From a virus, in IMG/VR virus record IMGVR_UViG_3300032607_000642, positions 1-33,346 of that record: DNA of 33,346 nucleotides, one strand, 5' to 3'. The first letter of the stretch is position 1. Every line of letters begins with the position of its first letter. Of the stretch, positions 1 through 6,349 are shown one piece after another. The position numbers and the translations under genes are program-made. The notes under the pieces were generated by a model. That model worked only from the letters and a program-made list of their open reading frames with translations. It was not told where the DNA came from and searched no databases.

Positions 1-8
1 GAGTTAAT

Positions 9-506
9 ATGAAAAATTCAGATGAAATTGCTAAAATATTAGTTACCCTTTTTGCCATAGCTATAATATTATTGTTATGCTCGTGTGGTGCTCGAAAAGT
101 GGAAAAATCAGTTATCAAGGAATCCTCGACAACTGAAATTAATTCACAGCTTGAAAATAAAATTGAAAAATCAACTGAAACGTTTAAAAAAGTGGATGAT
201 GAAACAAACGAAATCGAGATAACACCCATCGACACGGCAAAAGTTTTAGTTATAAACGGTAAAATCTACAAGAACGCAAAGGTTAAAATTTCAAATCGAA
301 AAGTTAAAACGGATATAGTAGCAAAGGAATCTTTTACCGATAAAAGCAAGGTAAAAACGAAGGCAGTAAGCACAGCTAAAAAGCAAACGAAGGCAAAAGA
401 TACAGAAAGAAAACCGAACCCATTTGCGCCCTTATTTTGGATTTTGCTTCCAGCTATAATCTACACAATTTGGAAGTACAAACATAAAATTATTGGATTA
501 TGGTAA
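9..506 (+). CDS. Lipoprotein with C-terminal membrane segment, candidate unimolecular spanin
   Basis: 165 aa. Residues 7-23 form a hydrophobic signal segment that ends in a lipobox-like L-C-S-C with Cys26 as the possible lipidated residue. A charged Lys/Glu-rich middle (27-135) follows, then a second hydrophobic segment at about 137-157 and a basic tail. A lipoprotein signal at one end and a transmembrane segment at the other is the architecture of unimolecular spanins such as T1 gp11, which join outer and inner membrane and fuse them at lysis. The family link is inferred from topology only. Cys at -2 of the lipobox is unusual. The gene overlaps the next by 7 bases. The endolysin lies at the other end of the window, which fits a circular or permuted phage map. 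It could instead be a lipoprotein with another role. Confidence 0.5.
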   Translation: MKNSDEIAKILVTLFAIAIILLLCSCGARKVEKSVIKESSTTEINSQLENKIEKSTETFKKVDDETNEIEITPIDTAKVLVINGKIYKNAKVKISNRKVKTDIVAKESFTDKSKVKTKAVSTAKKQTKAKDTERKPNPFAPLFWILLPAIIYTIWKYKHKIIGLW

Positions 507-784
507 AAGAACCGAAACACTACGACAATACCAACGGGTCACTTTATCAGTTTTGCGAGGAACAAGGCATTAATTCGTATGAATTTGATATAATTAAGCG
601 TGTAATGAGATGCAGAAAGAAAGGCAACTTTTTGGAAGATTTAGAAAAAACAAAGTTTCTAATTGACCTATATATTAAAGAGCAAACGAAAATAAAATCT
701 ATAATTTCAGAAATCCCACAAAGGCAGAATACAACCATCACGCATCCTTATTTTGAAATAAAAAGCGCAAACCAAACCTACTAA
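500..784 (+). CDS. DUF3310-like small phage protein
   Basis: 94 aa. The N-terminal half has the pattern of the phage DUF3310 family: a P-K-H-Y start, a middle helix, a R-x-x-R-C-x-x-K-G turn (residues 34-41), then E-D-L-x-K-x-K-x-x-I-D-L-Y. The family is common in tailed phages and has sometimes been labelled nucleotide kinase, but its role is not established. The C-terminal 30 residues are polar and look disordered. Its start overlaps the end of the candidate spanin gene by 7 bases and the metallophosphoesterase follows 2 bases after its stop, so all three are probably co-transcribed. Confidence 0.6.
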   Translation: MVKEPKHYDNTNGSLYQFCEEQGINSYEFDIIKRVMRCRKKGNFLEDLEKTKFLIDLYIKEQTKIKSIISEIPQRQNTTITHPYFEIKSANQTY

Positions 785-786
785 TT

Positions 787-1917
787 ATGGCTTACAATAA
801 ATGGGGTGATTATACGAATATTATTTTAAAAGCTTTATCCGAGCAAAGCAATAATAAAATAGCTAAACAAATCTATCCAAACGGTGACCATTTAGAATTA
901 GATAGTTTGCGAAAGTATATTGGTAAAATCAGAAATAATCAAGGGGTTGCAAATGCTTGCAGTAATTTGGGTGTAGATGCTTCAACAACTCCGATGTTGT
1001 GGTTGAAAAGCAAGAACGAAAGTATCAGGGTAACAAATCCGTTATTTATAAAGCCTGAAGAAAAGCAATTTTCAGACCTAACCGAAACACTAATAGCTGA
1101 CCTACAAGATTACGCACCTAAATTTATTGAATTAAAAAGAGTAAAGAATAAAGATAGTTATTTATTAGTTTTAGATCCTGCAGATATTCACATCGGTAAA
1201 TTATGCAGTTCGTTTGAATCAGGCGAAACTTATAATAATCAGATTGCAGTACAACGTGTTTTAGAAGGTGTAAGAGGTATATTAAGTAAGGTTAGTTCAT
1301 TCCATATTGATAAAATTTTATTCATCGGTGGAAACGATATTTTACACATCGATAATCCAAGTAGAACAACCACAAGCGGAACACCGCAGGACACGGATGG
1401 AATGTGGCATAGTAATTTTTTAATAGCTAAACAATTATATGTAGATGTTTTAGAGATGCTTTTAACAGTTGCGGATGTTCATTTTACTTTTAATCCAAGT
1501 AATCACGATTATACAAACGGTTTCTTTCTTTCGCAAGTGATTGAAACCTACTTTAAAAACTGTAAAAATATTACGTTTGACTGCGGAATAGCACACAGAA
1601 AAGCGTTTCAATATTATACAAATTTAATAGGAACAACGCACGGGGATGGAGCAAAACAAATGGATCTTCCTTTATTAATGGCGGTTGAATTTAGCAAGGA
1701 ATGGGCGCAAACTAAACATAGATATGTTTATACGCATCACGTACATCATAAAACAAGTAAGGATTACGCAGGTATTACGGTTGAAAGTTTAAGAAGTCCA
1801 AGCGGAATAGATAGCTGGCATCATAGAAACGGATACCAACACGCACCAAAGGCAGTTGAAGGGTTTTTACATTGCAAAGAGAATGGGCAGATTGCAAGAA
1901 TTACACACGTTTTTTAA
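787..1917 (+). CDS. Calcineurin-like metallophosphoesterase
   Basis: 376 aa. Metal-binding motifs of the metallophosphoesterase fold appear in order: D133-x-H135, G-G-N183-D184, a later S-N-H-D, then G-T-x-H-G-D and T-H-H-x-H-H near the C-terminus. These residues normally hold two metal ions that cleave phosphoesters. The first 120 residues look like an added DNA- or RNA-binding region, with a helix that may be HTH-like. Related phage enzymes are often annotated as DNA repair exonuclease or phosphatase; the substrate cannot be read from sequence. It sits in a compact group with the DUF3310 and spanin genes. The start is ATG two bases after the previous stop. Confidence 0.75.
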   Translation: MAYNKWGDYTNIILKALSEQSNNKIAKQIYPNGDHLELDSLRKYIGKIRNNQGVANACSNLGVDASTTPMLWLKSKNESIRVTNPLFIKPEEKQFSDLTETLIADLQDYAPKFIELKRVKNKDSYLLVLDPADIHIGKLCSSFESGETYNNQIAVQRVLEGVRGILSKVSSFHIDKILFIGGNDILHIDNPSRTTTSGTPQDTDGMWHSNFLIAKQLYVDVLEMLLTVADVHFTFNPSNHDYTNGFFLSQVIETYFKNCKNITFDCGIAHRKAFQYYTNLIGTTHGDGAKQMDLPLLMAVEFSKEWAQTKHRYVYTHHVHHKTSKDYAGITVESLRSPSGIDSWHHRNGYQHAPKAVEGFLHCKENGQIARITHVF

Positions 1918-1978
1918 ACCTATAAAACGGCAGTAAAACAAATAAATTGCCAATAATTAGCATATAATAACAAATATT

Positions 1979-2182
1979 ATGGCAGATATAACAAAATGTG
2001 TAGGTACTGATTGTCCTGTAAAAGAAACGTGTTACAGATTCACAGCACCAGTAACTGATTTTCAACAGTCTTGGTTTTGTAATTGTCCATTAAAGGATAG
2101 TAAGTGTGATATGTATTGGGGCGAAAATGCACAAAGTATTTATAGTCAATTACAAGATATAATACAACCTAATAATAATTAG
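1979..2182 (+). CDS. Small Cys-rich protein
   Basis: 67 aa. It has seven Cys, including C-V-G-x-x-C near residues 7-12, a Cys at about 18, then W-F-C-N-C-x-x-x-x-x-x-C and a conserved-looking Trp/Tyr pair. The spacing suggests a small metal-binding (zinc or iron) protein, though the fold is not recognised. It starts 61 bases after the metallophosphoesterase and is the last rightward gene before the terminator at 2266-2312, so it closes the late operon. Function unknown. Confidence 0.6.
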   Translation: MADITKCVGTDCPVKETCYRFTAPVTDFQQSWFCNCPLKDSKCDMYWGENAQSIYSQLQDIIQPNNN

Positions 2183-2215
2183 TTAAGTTTTTTCATAATT
2201 CTTTTTTTAGTTTGG

Positions 2216-2246
2216 GAGTGGGGTGTCCCCGCTCGAAATTCAGGGG
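2216..2246 (+). promoter_or_regulatory. Two mutually exclusive hairpins before the terminator
   Basis: GAGTGGGG (2216-2223) can pair with CCCCGCTC (2227-2234) across a three-base loop. The same CCCC (2227-2230) can instead pair with GGGG at 2243-2246. Neither arm is followed by a T run. It lies between the Cys-rich gene and the terminator. It may be a 3' end stabiliser or part of a folded tail, and no known family is recognised. Confidence 0.35.
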
Positions 2247-2265
2247 TGGTTTCCTGATTAATTGT

Positions 2266-2312
2266 ACCCGTGATGCTTACCATAAGAACAGCACACGGGT
2301 CTTTTTTTATTT
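2266..2312 (+). terminator. Intrinsic terminator of the late operon
   Basis: ACCCGTG (2266-2272) and CACGGGT (2294-2300) form a perfect 7-bp stem with a 21-base loop, followed directly by CTTTTTTTATTT. It lies after the Cys-rich gene and abuts the 3' end of the convergent integrase gene. It therefore separates late rightward transcription from the lysogeny region. Confidence 0.75.
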
Positions 2313-3462
2313 AAAAATCCGTACCCTTTTCTAAAATTTCTTTTCTGTTGATTTCTTGTAAATTCGTGATGTAAATTTGCGTAGTTACTTCTGAACTATG
2401 ACCGAATAATTCCCGTAAGGCATTAACAGATAATCCCGCTAATATCTTTTCGTTTGCCCCGTGCTTCTTGATTGCATACAAAGTCATATCTATCCCTAAT
2501 TTCGTTTTAATTTCCTCCAACCATAAATGGGAAGCTGTCCAACTTCTTAACTGATTTGGAGCGGGGGTAAAATCTAAATGAGAGTTTGTTTTCTTTTTAT
2601 ATTTTTGGTCGTGTGACCCGAAAAGAAAATAATCTTTGGGTAAATCTTCAAAATTCAAACTTTGCAGTAATGGTTTCAGATACTCGTTTATAGGGGTTAT
2701 ACGGGCGATTCCCATTTTGGTTATATCTTTAGCCATATAGATAGAATTGTTCTTTAAATCTACCATATTGAGCCGTACCCTTAGCAATTCGTTTCGTCTT
2801 ATGCCCGTGTGAAACATCGTAGCCCAAAAAATGAAAAAATGCGGGTGATTTTCTTTTAGATGGGTTTTTATTTTGTCAATATCGGTTTGGGATGCTGGTA
2901 AGTGTGCAACCTTTTTTTCGATTTTTTTCTTTTTTACCTTTAACGTGAAACTGTTTTTCAATATCTTCAATTCAACCAAAGAATTAAGCACCGCTGAAAG
3001 TTCGACCATATGCCGATTGTAAGCGTTATTCGTCAAACTGTACATCTCTAAAGTTTTATCTAAAATCGTTTCGTAATCGCTGCTTTTTAAGTTTACAACT
3101 AATGTATTTTCAACTCCCATCGAAAAAATAGCGGATTTGATTCTTTTAATTTTATAAACGTGATTTAGGTAGGTTGCATTTTTTACTCGTTCCTTTCTAT
3201 TTTTTAAAGTAAGGTCGAAAGCTTCAATAACTGTTAAAGTACTTTTTTGCTTTTTTATAATTGGTTCAGATGGATTCCAGCCGTTCTCTAAATCCTTTAA
3301 GACAAATTTCGCTAAAATATTAAATTCGACTTCCCTAACTTTTAAATCTTTGATCCGGTTCAAATCATTTTTTTTTCGGTACTGTTTGCCGTTAATTCTA
3401 AAGTGAATATACCAAGAATCACCCGATTTTGAAAGCTTTGGAATTGTGTACGAAATAGCCAT
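2311..3462 (-). CDS. int: Phage tyrosine recombinase (integrase)
   Basis: 383 aa from the ATG at 3462. The N-terminus (about 1-60) resembles an arm-binding domain, followed by an SAM-like core-binding region and a C-terminal catalytic domain. Visible active-site elements are H-T-G-I-R-R-N-E-L-L (Arg I), a Lys in the beta-hairpin region, box II as Y-x-x-K instead of the usual H-x-x-R, G-H-S-S (box III) and the nucleophile Tyr in T-T-Q-I-Y. The Tyr/Lys variant of box II also occurs in Bacteroidetes integrases as I recall them, so the protein is probably active. A longer reading from a TTG at 3519 exists, but it would run through a palindrome and tandem repeats that look regulatory. The enzyme would integrate the phage at a host site and, with a helper, excise it. 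Confidence 0.9.
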   Translation of the reverse strand: MAISYTIPKLSKSGDSWYIHFRINGKQYRKKNDLNRIKDLKVREVEFNILAKFVLKDLENGWNPSEPIIKKQKSTLTVIEAFDLTLKNRKERVKNATYLNHVYKIKRIKSAIFSMGVENTLVVNLKSSDYETILDKTLEMYSLTNNAYNRHMVELSAVLNSLVELKILKNSFTLKVKKKKIEKKVAHLPASQTDIDKIKTHLKENHPHFFIFWATMFHTGIRRNELLRVRLNMVDLKNNSIYMAKDITKMGIARITPINEYLKPLLQSLNFEDLPKDYFLFGSHDQKYKKKTNSHLDFTPAPNQLRSWTASHLWLEEIKTKLGIDMTLYAIKKHGANEKILAGLSVNALRELFGHSSEVTTQIYITNLQEINRKEILEKGTDF

Positions 3463-3486
3463 TTGTGTACTGTTTGTGTACTGTTT
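3462..3486. repeat. 25-base direct repeat, copy 1 (two 11-base units)
   Basis: Two tandem copies of GTGTACTGTTT (3465-3475, 3476-3486) preceded by TTT. The whole 25 bases recur without mismatch at 3623-3647. Copy 1 touches the integrase start codon, so a protein bound here could control integrase expression. Likely arm-type integrase sites or operators. Confidence 0.85.
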
Positions 3487-3497
3487 GAAAAAATGTT

Positions 3498-3511
3498 CCC
3501 TATTAATAGGG
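3498..3511. promoter_or_regulatory. Perfect palindrome CCCTATTAATAGGG, operator-like
   Basis: All 14 bases match their own reverse complement. It lies 36 bases upstream of the integrase ATG on the minus strand, where a dimeric repressor would cover the promoter region. No protein can be assigned to it from the sequence. Confidence 0.5.
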
Positions 3512-3622
3512 GTTAACAAAGGAAAATCCCGTCTTCAAGAGAACGGTATTGCGGTTTTTTAAAGAGAGAAACCCAGTATTTATTGGACTTTATCATTGGG
3601 GAAATGTGCGTTTTTGAGGTGT

Positions 3623-3647
3623 TTTGTGTACTGTTTGTGTACTGTTT
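3623..3647. repeat. 25-base direct repeat, copy 2
   Basis: Identical over 25 bases to 3462-3486, again two GTGTACTGTTT units (3626-3636, 3637-3647). It is 161 bases from copy 1 and 33 bases from the end of the neighbouring HTH gene. Confidence 0.85.
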
Positions 3648-3679
3648 TACCAATAAATAATTGGCCTTAACCCTTATAT

Positions 3680-3946
3680 TTAAAAGGTTGCTTTTAAAAC
3701 TTGTTTCGTGGTGAACAATTTTATATTAGGCGTTTTAAAGTCGAAAATCCAATTCGCATTAATATTATAGGACAAAACTATATTTTGGATGTGTACGGGC
3801 GTAAAATGGTTTCTACCATTTCGGATAGCTGGCATTACTTGTTCGGTAATTCCAGCACGGTCGCAAAAGTCACGAGTGAAACGGCAAAGTCCGTAAGATT
3901 TTAAAAGTTCTATAAGTTCAAATATTCTATCGTCAATCTCTTTCAT
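3680..3946 (-). CDS. Small HTH regulator or excisionase-like protein
   Basis: 88 aa. An N-terminal helix-rich region (F-E-L-I-E-L-L-K-S-Y-G, then R-x-F-C-D-R-A-G-I-T-E-Q-V-M-P-A-I-R-N-G-R) looks like a helix-turn-helix. It is followed by I-x-x-I-x-x-x-Y-N-I-N-A-N-W-I-F, the pattern seen at the end of many Bacteroidetes phage repressor-type HTH domains. It lies between repressor and integrase on the same strand, and its end is next to the candidate attP. It could be a second repressor or a recombination directionality factor. No clear promoter of its own was found, so it may be read from the repressor transcript. Confidence 0.6.
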   Translation of the reverse strand: MKEIDDRIFELIELLKSYGLCRFTRDFCDRAGITEQVMPAIRNGRNHFTPVHIQNIVLSYNINANWIFDFKTPNIKLFTTKQVLKATF

Positions 3947-3984
3947 AATTTAGATATTAATTTTATCAAAATGCTTGACTACAC

Positions 3985-4014
3985 TTGGAATAATTCTTTA
4001 TTTATGTATTTTTG
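3985..4014 (+). promoter_or_regulatory. Rightward promoter facing the repressor gene (antisense)
   Basis: TTG (3985-3987), 19 bases, then TATTTTTG (4007-4014): a full match to the Bacteroidetes consensus. No rightward gene follows. Transcription would run into the 3' end of the minus-strand repressor (4094-4456). In so AT-rich a genome a chance match is possible. Confidence 0.4.
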
Positions 4015-4093
4015 TAATGCCCTAAACAAGTCTTAAAAAAAATCCTACAAATGTTATTGACCCTACTTTTTGTTAATTTTAAATTGAAAATTA

Positions 4094-4456
4094 CTATTTA
4101 CTTTTTAAAATCTCTAACAGCGATTTTACATTCTCTTGTAAAAATGAAACTGTATTTTTAAGTTCAATATTTTCATTTGTTAAAATTGAAATTATATTTT
4201 TTGGATTTACCTCACCGTTTTCTGTTGGGGATTTTTCTTTAGATACTATAGTTGTATCGTTATCCATTTTAAACCCTTTTTTGAACTTATCAATAAACTT
4301 TTTGGTAGGTGTGCGTTTACCGTTCATAATTTCCGACACAGAACCTTTAGAAACTCCCGTTTTATCTACTATTTCGGTGTTACTTGGCACTATAGGCAAT
4401 GATTTCAACAACTTGTCAAATTCTTCAGGTCCGCTAAATCTTTTAATTATAGTCAT
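4094..4456 (-). CDS. Phage repressor with N-terminal HTH and C-terminal coiled coil
   Basis: 120 aa. Residues about 26-65 form an XRE/CI-type helix-turn-helix (N-T-E-I-V-D-K-T-G-V-S-K-G-S-V-S-E-I-M-N-G-K-R). A polar linker follows, then a Leu-rich heptad region at about 88-118 that could make dimers. There is no LexA-type protease domain, so induction would not follow RecA self-cleavage. It diverges from the cro-like gene over a 135-base operator-promoter region, which supports the repressor role. The 3' end faces a candidate antisense promoter. Confidence 0.75.
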   Translation of the reverse strand: MTIIKRFSGPEEFDKLLKSLPIVPSNTEIVDKTGVSKGSVSEIMNGKRTPTKKFIDKFKKGFKMDNDTTIVSKEKSPTENGEVNPKNIISILTNENIELKNTVSFLQENVKSLLEILKSK

Positions 4457-4477
4457 TTAAAAATATTATTAAAAATA

Positions 4478-4541
4478 AGTTCCGATTAGTTCGTTTGTTC
4501 CATTCTGTTTGGCTATTTTTGACGAATCAAATTGAATATTC
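4478..4541 (+). promoter_or_regulatory. Early promoter-operator, copy A
   Basis: TATTTTTG at 4514-4521 gives the -7 element of a rightward promoter for the cro-like gene. The block contains GTTCC twice, 18 bases apart (4479-4483 and 4497-4501). It matches 4991-5054 without gaps at about 48 of 64 positions. It lies between the divergent repressor and cro-like genes, where the operators are expected. Confidence 0.65.
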
Positions 4542-4591
4542 GGCTATTAAAATAAAGATAACAATATAATAACGTAACATCCTAATTTATA

Positions 4592-4804
4592 ATGATAAAA
4601 AAAGAAATTTTAATGAAAATAGTTAGAGATAACTTATTGATGGATAAGATATTTTCCAAATTTAAGTACCGCCAAGCCACAATGTCGCAGTCTTTTAAGC
4701 GAAGTTTGGAGAGTAATAAAATTAGTGGTAAGTCGCACAATCCCGAGGTTTTAAAGGTTATTTGTAGACATTTAAAATTAACATTGAATCAATTATTAGA
4801 CTAA
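4592..4804 (+). CDS. Cro-like small HTH protein
   Basis: 70 aa, basic. It is probably all-helical, with a putative recognition region around residues 23-45 and a C-terminal H-L-K-L-T-L-N-Q-L-L-D as seen at the end of XRE-type domains. It is the first rightward gene opposite the repressor, the position of cro in lambdoid maps, and is preceded by promoter copy A. The stop overlaps the next start by one base (TAATG), so the two are translationally linked. The HTH match is weak by eye and the call rests largely on context. Confidence 0.6.
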   Translation: MIKKEILMKIVRDNLLMDKIFSKFKYRQATMSQSFKRSLESNKISGKSHNPEVLKVICRHLKLTLNQLLD

Positions 4805-4992
4805 TGATTAGCAACGACCAAAAAATAAAATTGTTTTTGGAATTGTTCCAAGTTGATACTAATGTAGAAGTGCCGACAATTAGCAAAAAAAAGGAAACAG
4901 TTAAAGAACAGCACAGAAGGATTTATTTAGATAATAAAAAACGTAATGAATTCAAGGCTTTAAAGGATATTAAAAAAAATTTGCAAAAATAG
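4804..4992 (+). CDS. Small basic early protein, unknown
   Basis: 62 aa, Lys/Glu-rich, with a C-terminal half (30-62) expected to be one long charged helix. Its start overlaps the cro-like gene's stop by one base, and its end overlaps the first two bases of promoter copy B (4991-5054). No family is recognised. It is probably made with the cro-like protein early in infection. Confidence 0.55.
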   Translation: MISNDQKIKLFLELFQVDTNVEVPTISKKKETVKEQHRRIYLDNKKRNEFKALKDIKKNLQK

Positions 4993-5054
4993 TTCCAAAA
5001 TGTTTGGTAGTTCCAATCTGTTCAGCTACTTTTGGCACATAGATTTGAATATTC
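4991..5054 (+). promoter_or_regulatory. Early promoter-operator, copy B
   Basis: TTTG (5003-5006), 20 bases, then TACTTTTG (5027-5034). The block is colinear with 4478-4541, with the same GTTCC pair 18 bases apart. It would start the transcript for the early gene string from 5083. The shared sequence implies control by the same repressor or cro-like protein as copy A. Confidence 0.65.
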
Positions 5055-5082
5055 AAAACAACCACTTTAAAAAATAGAAATT

Positions 5083-5331
5083 ATGACTTTAACAAAAAAT
5101 GACCTTTTCAACTTGACTAACCCAATGGGGTTTTTCACACCCGATTCAATTAACGAAGTGACTTCATTCACGGGAGTTACAAGAACCGTTTACTCAAAAA
5201 AAGTAAACAACACAACATTTAGAAGCGGTTCTATCGATGAACTTGAAGTAATGGTAAGAAATCATAAGCCAATCAACAATGATGGTGCGAAATGGGATTA
5301 TAACAACGGTTCAAACTTCAACAACGATTAA
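5083..5331 (+). CDS. Hypothetical early protein
   Basis: 82 aa, acidic to neutral, rich in Asn and Thr, with an Asn-rich C-terminus that looks disordered. Residues about 14-50 (F-F-T-P-D-S-I-N-E-V-T-S-F-T-G) may form a small domain. It is the first gene behind promoter copy B, with an ATG after an A-rich leader. Function unknown. Confidence 0.6.
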   Translation: MTLTKNDLFNLTNPMGFFTPDSINEVTSFTGVTRTVYSKKVNNTTFRSGSIDELEVMVRNHKPINNDGAKWDYNNGSNFNND

Positions 5332-5333
5332 AG

Positions 5334-5438
5334 ATGAGTAATTGGACCAGCATAACACCAGGCGAAAGAAGAGCCGAAGCGTTAAAAGTATTAGCAAAAG
5401 CAAAAGAAATTGAAAACCAAAAAAAACTAAAAAAATGA
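5334..5438 (+). CDS. 34-aa basic peptide
   Basis: Begins two bases after the previous stop and ends with an ATGA overlap with the next gene. The tight packing argues that it is translated. The product has an S-I-T-P-G-E-R-R-A-E-A-L motif and a Lys-rich helical tail. No family is recognised. Confidence 0.5.
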   Translation: MSNWTSITPGERRAEALKVLAKAKEIENQKKLKK

Positions 5439-5629
5439 AAAATACAACCCTTGAAAATTTTATGAATGATGTAGTCTTTAACAAACTAATATCAAATCTA
5501 GGAATTGAACCAGCAACCAAACAAACCAATGTAGAGCGTTTCTATGAGTGGTTGCAAATGTGCGGAAATGTTCACTTAAACAACCACGAAGCATTAGTAA
5601 AAGGATTTAATAAAATACCAAATATATAA
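5435..5629 (+). CDS. Small early protein, unknown
   Basis: 64 aa. Predicted helical, with F-Y-E-W-L-Q-M-C in the middle. It starts in an ATGA overlap with the preceding 34-codon gene. No domain recognised. Its place in the early string suggests host takeover or a support role for recombination, but that is context only. Confidence 0.55.
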   Translation: MKNTTLENFMNDVVFNKLISNLGIEPATKQTNVERFYEWLQMCGNVHLNNHEALVKGFNKIPNI

Positions 5630-5642
5630 CCAAAAAAAGATT

Positions 5643-5807
5643 ATGAAAGAGTTACAAATTTTAATCGAATTAGTGGGCGAATTGAGAAGCGATAATCTAA
5701 CACTTAAAGAGAATTTAGAAAAGGCGAGTGAATCAACTTCATTTTGGTACAAGAAGTACAAGGAATTAGAGGAGGCTACGAAAGAAGTTGAACCAGCATT
5801 TATATAA
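5643..5807 (+). CDS. 54-aa coiled-coil peptide
   Basis: The product is almost all charged helix with a heptad-like Leu pattern (L-Q-I-L-I-E-L-V-G-E-L, later L-K-E-N-L). It sits 13 bases after one gene and 2 bases before the ERF gene, with an ATG after an A-rich leader. Such small coiled-coil proteins often accompany phage annealing proteins, but no family was recognised. Confidence 0.5.
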   Translation: MKELQILIELVGELRSDNLTLKENLEKASESTSFWYKKYKELEEATKEVEPAFI

Positions 5808-5809
5808 TT

Positions 5810-6349
5810 ATGAAAAATTTAGCAATCGCATTAGTAAAAGCTCAAAGCGAAATGAGCAATCCAAAGAAAGGGAACACCAACCCTTTCTTTAAAAATAAGT
5901 ATGCCGATTTAAACGCAATTCGGGAAGCTGTTTTATCAACTCTAAACGAAAACGGCATTGTAGTACTACAGCCGATGGTAAACGTTGATGGAAAAAACTT
6001 TGTAAAAACAATTCTACTTCACGAATCGGGCGAAATGATGGAATCTTTCACCGAAATCATATACAACAAAGTAAACGATGCACAAGCGCAAGGATCGGGC
6101 ATTACATACGCAAGAAGGTACGGTTTGCAATCCTTTGTATGTGTTGGTGCAGATGACGATGATGGAAACAAAGCGGTACAACCAGCGAAAATCCAATCGC
6201 TGACAAGTGAACAACTTGAAAAAGTTATTTCATCTGATGAGAAGGGAATGTTAGCTACTCTAAAAGCTATCAATGATGGCAAAATAACAGCTACACAAGT
6301 TCAAGTGTTAGCTATTGAAAATCAACTAAAATCTAAAATAGCAGCATAA
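5810..6349 (+). CDS. erf: ERF-family single-strand annealing protein
   Basis: 179 aa. The ERF signature is clear: N-P-F-F-K-N-K-Y-A-D-L near residues 24-34, then G-S-G-I-T-Y-A-R-R-Y at 95-104 followed by a D-D-D-D-G-N acidic run. ERF proteins coat single-stranded DNA and anneal complementary strands, which drives phage recombination and circularisation. The C-terminal 40 residues are a separate Gln/Lys-rich tail. The stop overlaps the next start by one base, and an SSB follows as partner. Its size is normal for the shorter members of the family. Confidence 0.9.
   Translation: MKNLAIALVKAQSEMSNPKKGNTNPFFKNKYADLNAIREAVLSTLNENGIVVLQPMVNVDGKNFVKTILLHESGEMMESFTEIIYNKVNDAQAQGSGITYARRYGLQSFVCVGADDDDGNKAVQPAKIQSLTSEQLEKVISSDEKGMLATLKAINDGKITATQVQVLAIENQLKSKIAA

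Larger units (their letters stand above)
3463..3679. other. Candidate attP region upstream of the integrase
   Basis: A 217-base non-coding stretch between the integrase and the next minus-strand gene. It holds the two copies of a 25-base repeat at its edges, a perfect 14-base palindrome (3498-3511) and an imperfect dyad CCGTCTTCAAGAGAACGG (3529-3546) between them. Paired arm sites flanking a core with dyad symmetry, next to the integrase gene, is the usual attP layout. The crossover core is not identified, and no tRNA 3' end is visible in it. Confidence 0.5.

Noticed and set aside
2227-2260. tRNA 3'-end-like CTCGAAATTC segment
   Set aside because: No acceptor, anticodon or D arm could be completed around it; not a tRNA or clear att core.
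3463-3519. N-terminal extension of the integrase from a TTG at 3519
   Set aside because: It would encode the tandem repeats and the 14-base palindrome; the ATG at 3462 gives a typical N-terminus.
3701-3904. Plus-strand frame opposite the 88-aa HTH gene
   Set aside because: Antisense shadow of the HTH gene; no promoter, family or spacing supports it.
4074-4093. TAATTTT/AAAATTA palindrome after the repressor as a terminator
   Set aside because: Only A-T pairs and no G+C stem or clean T run on either strand; too weak.
6014-6282. Minus-strand frames within erf
   Set aside because: Overlap a clear ERF gene; no independent evidence.
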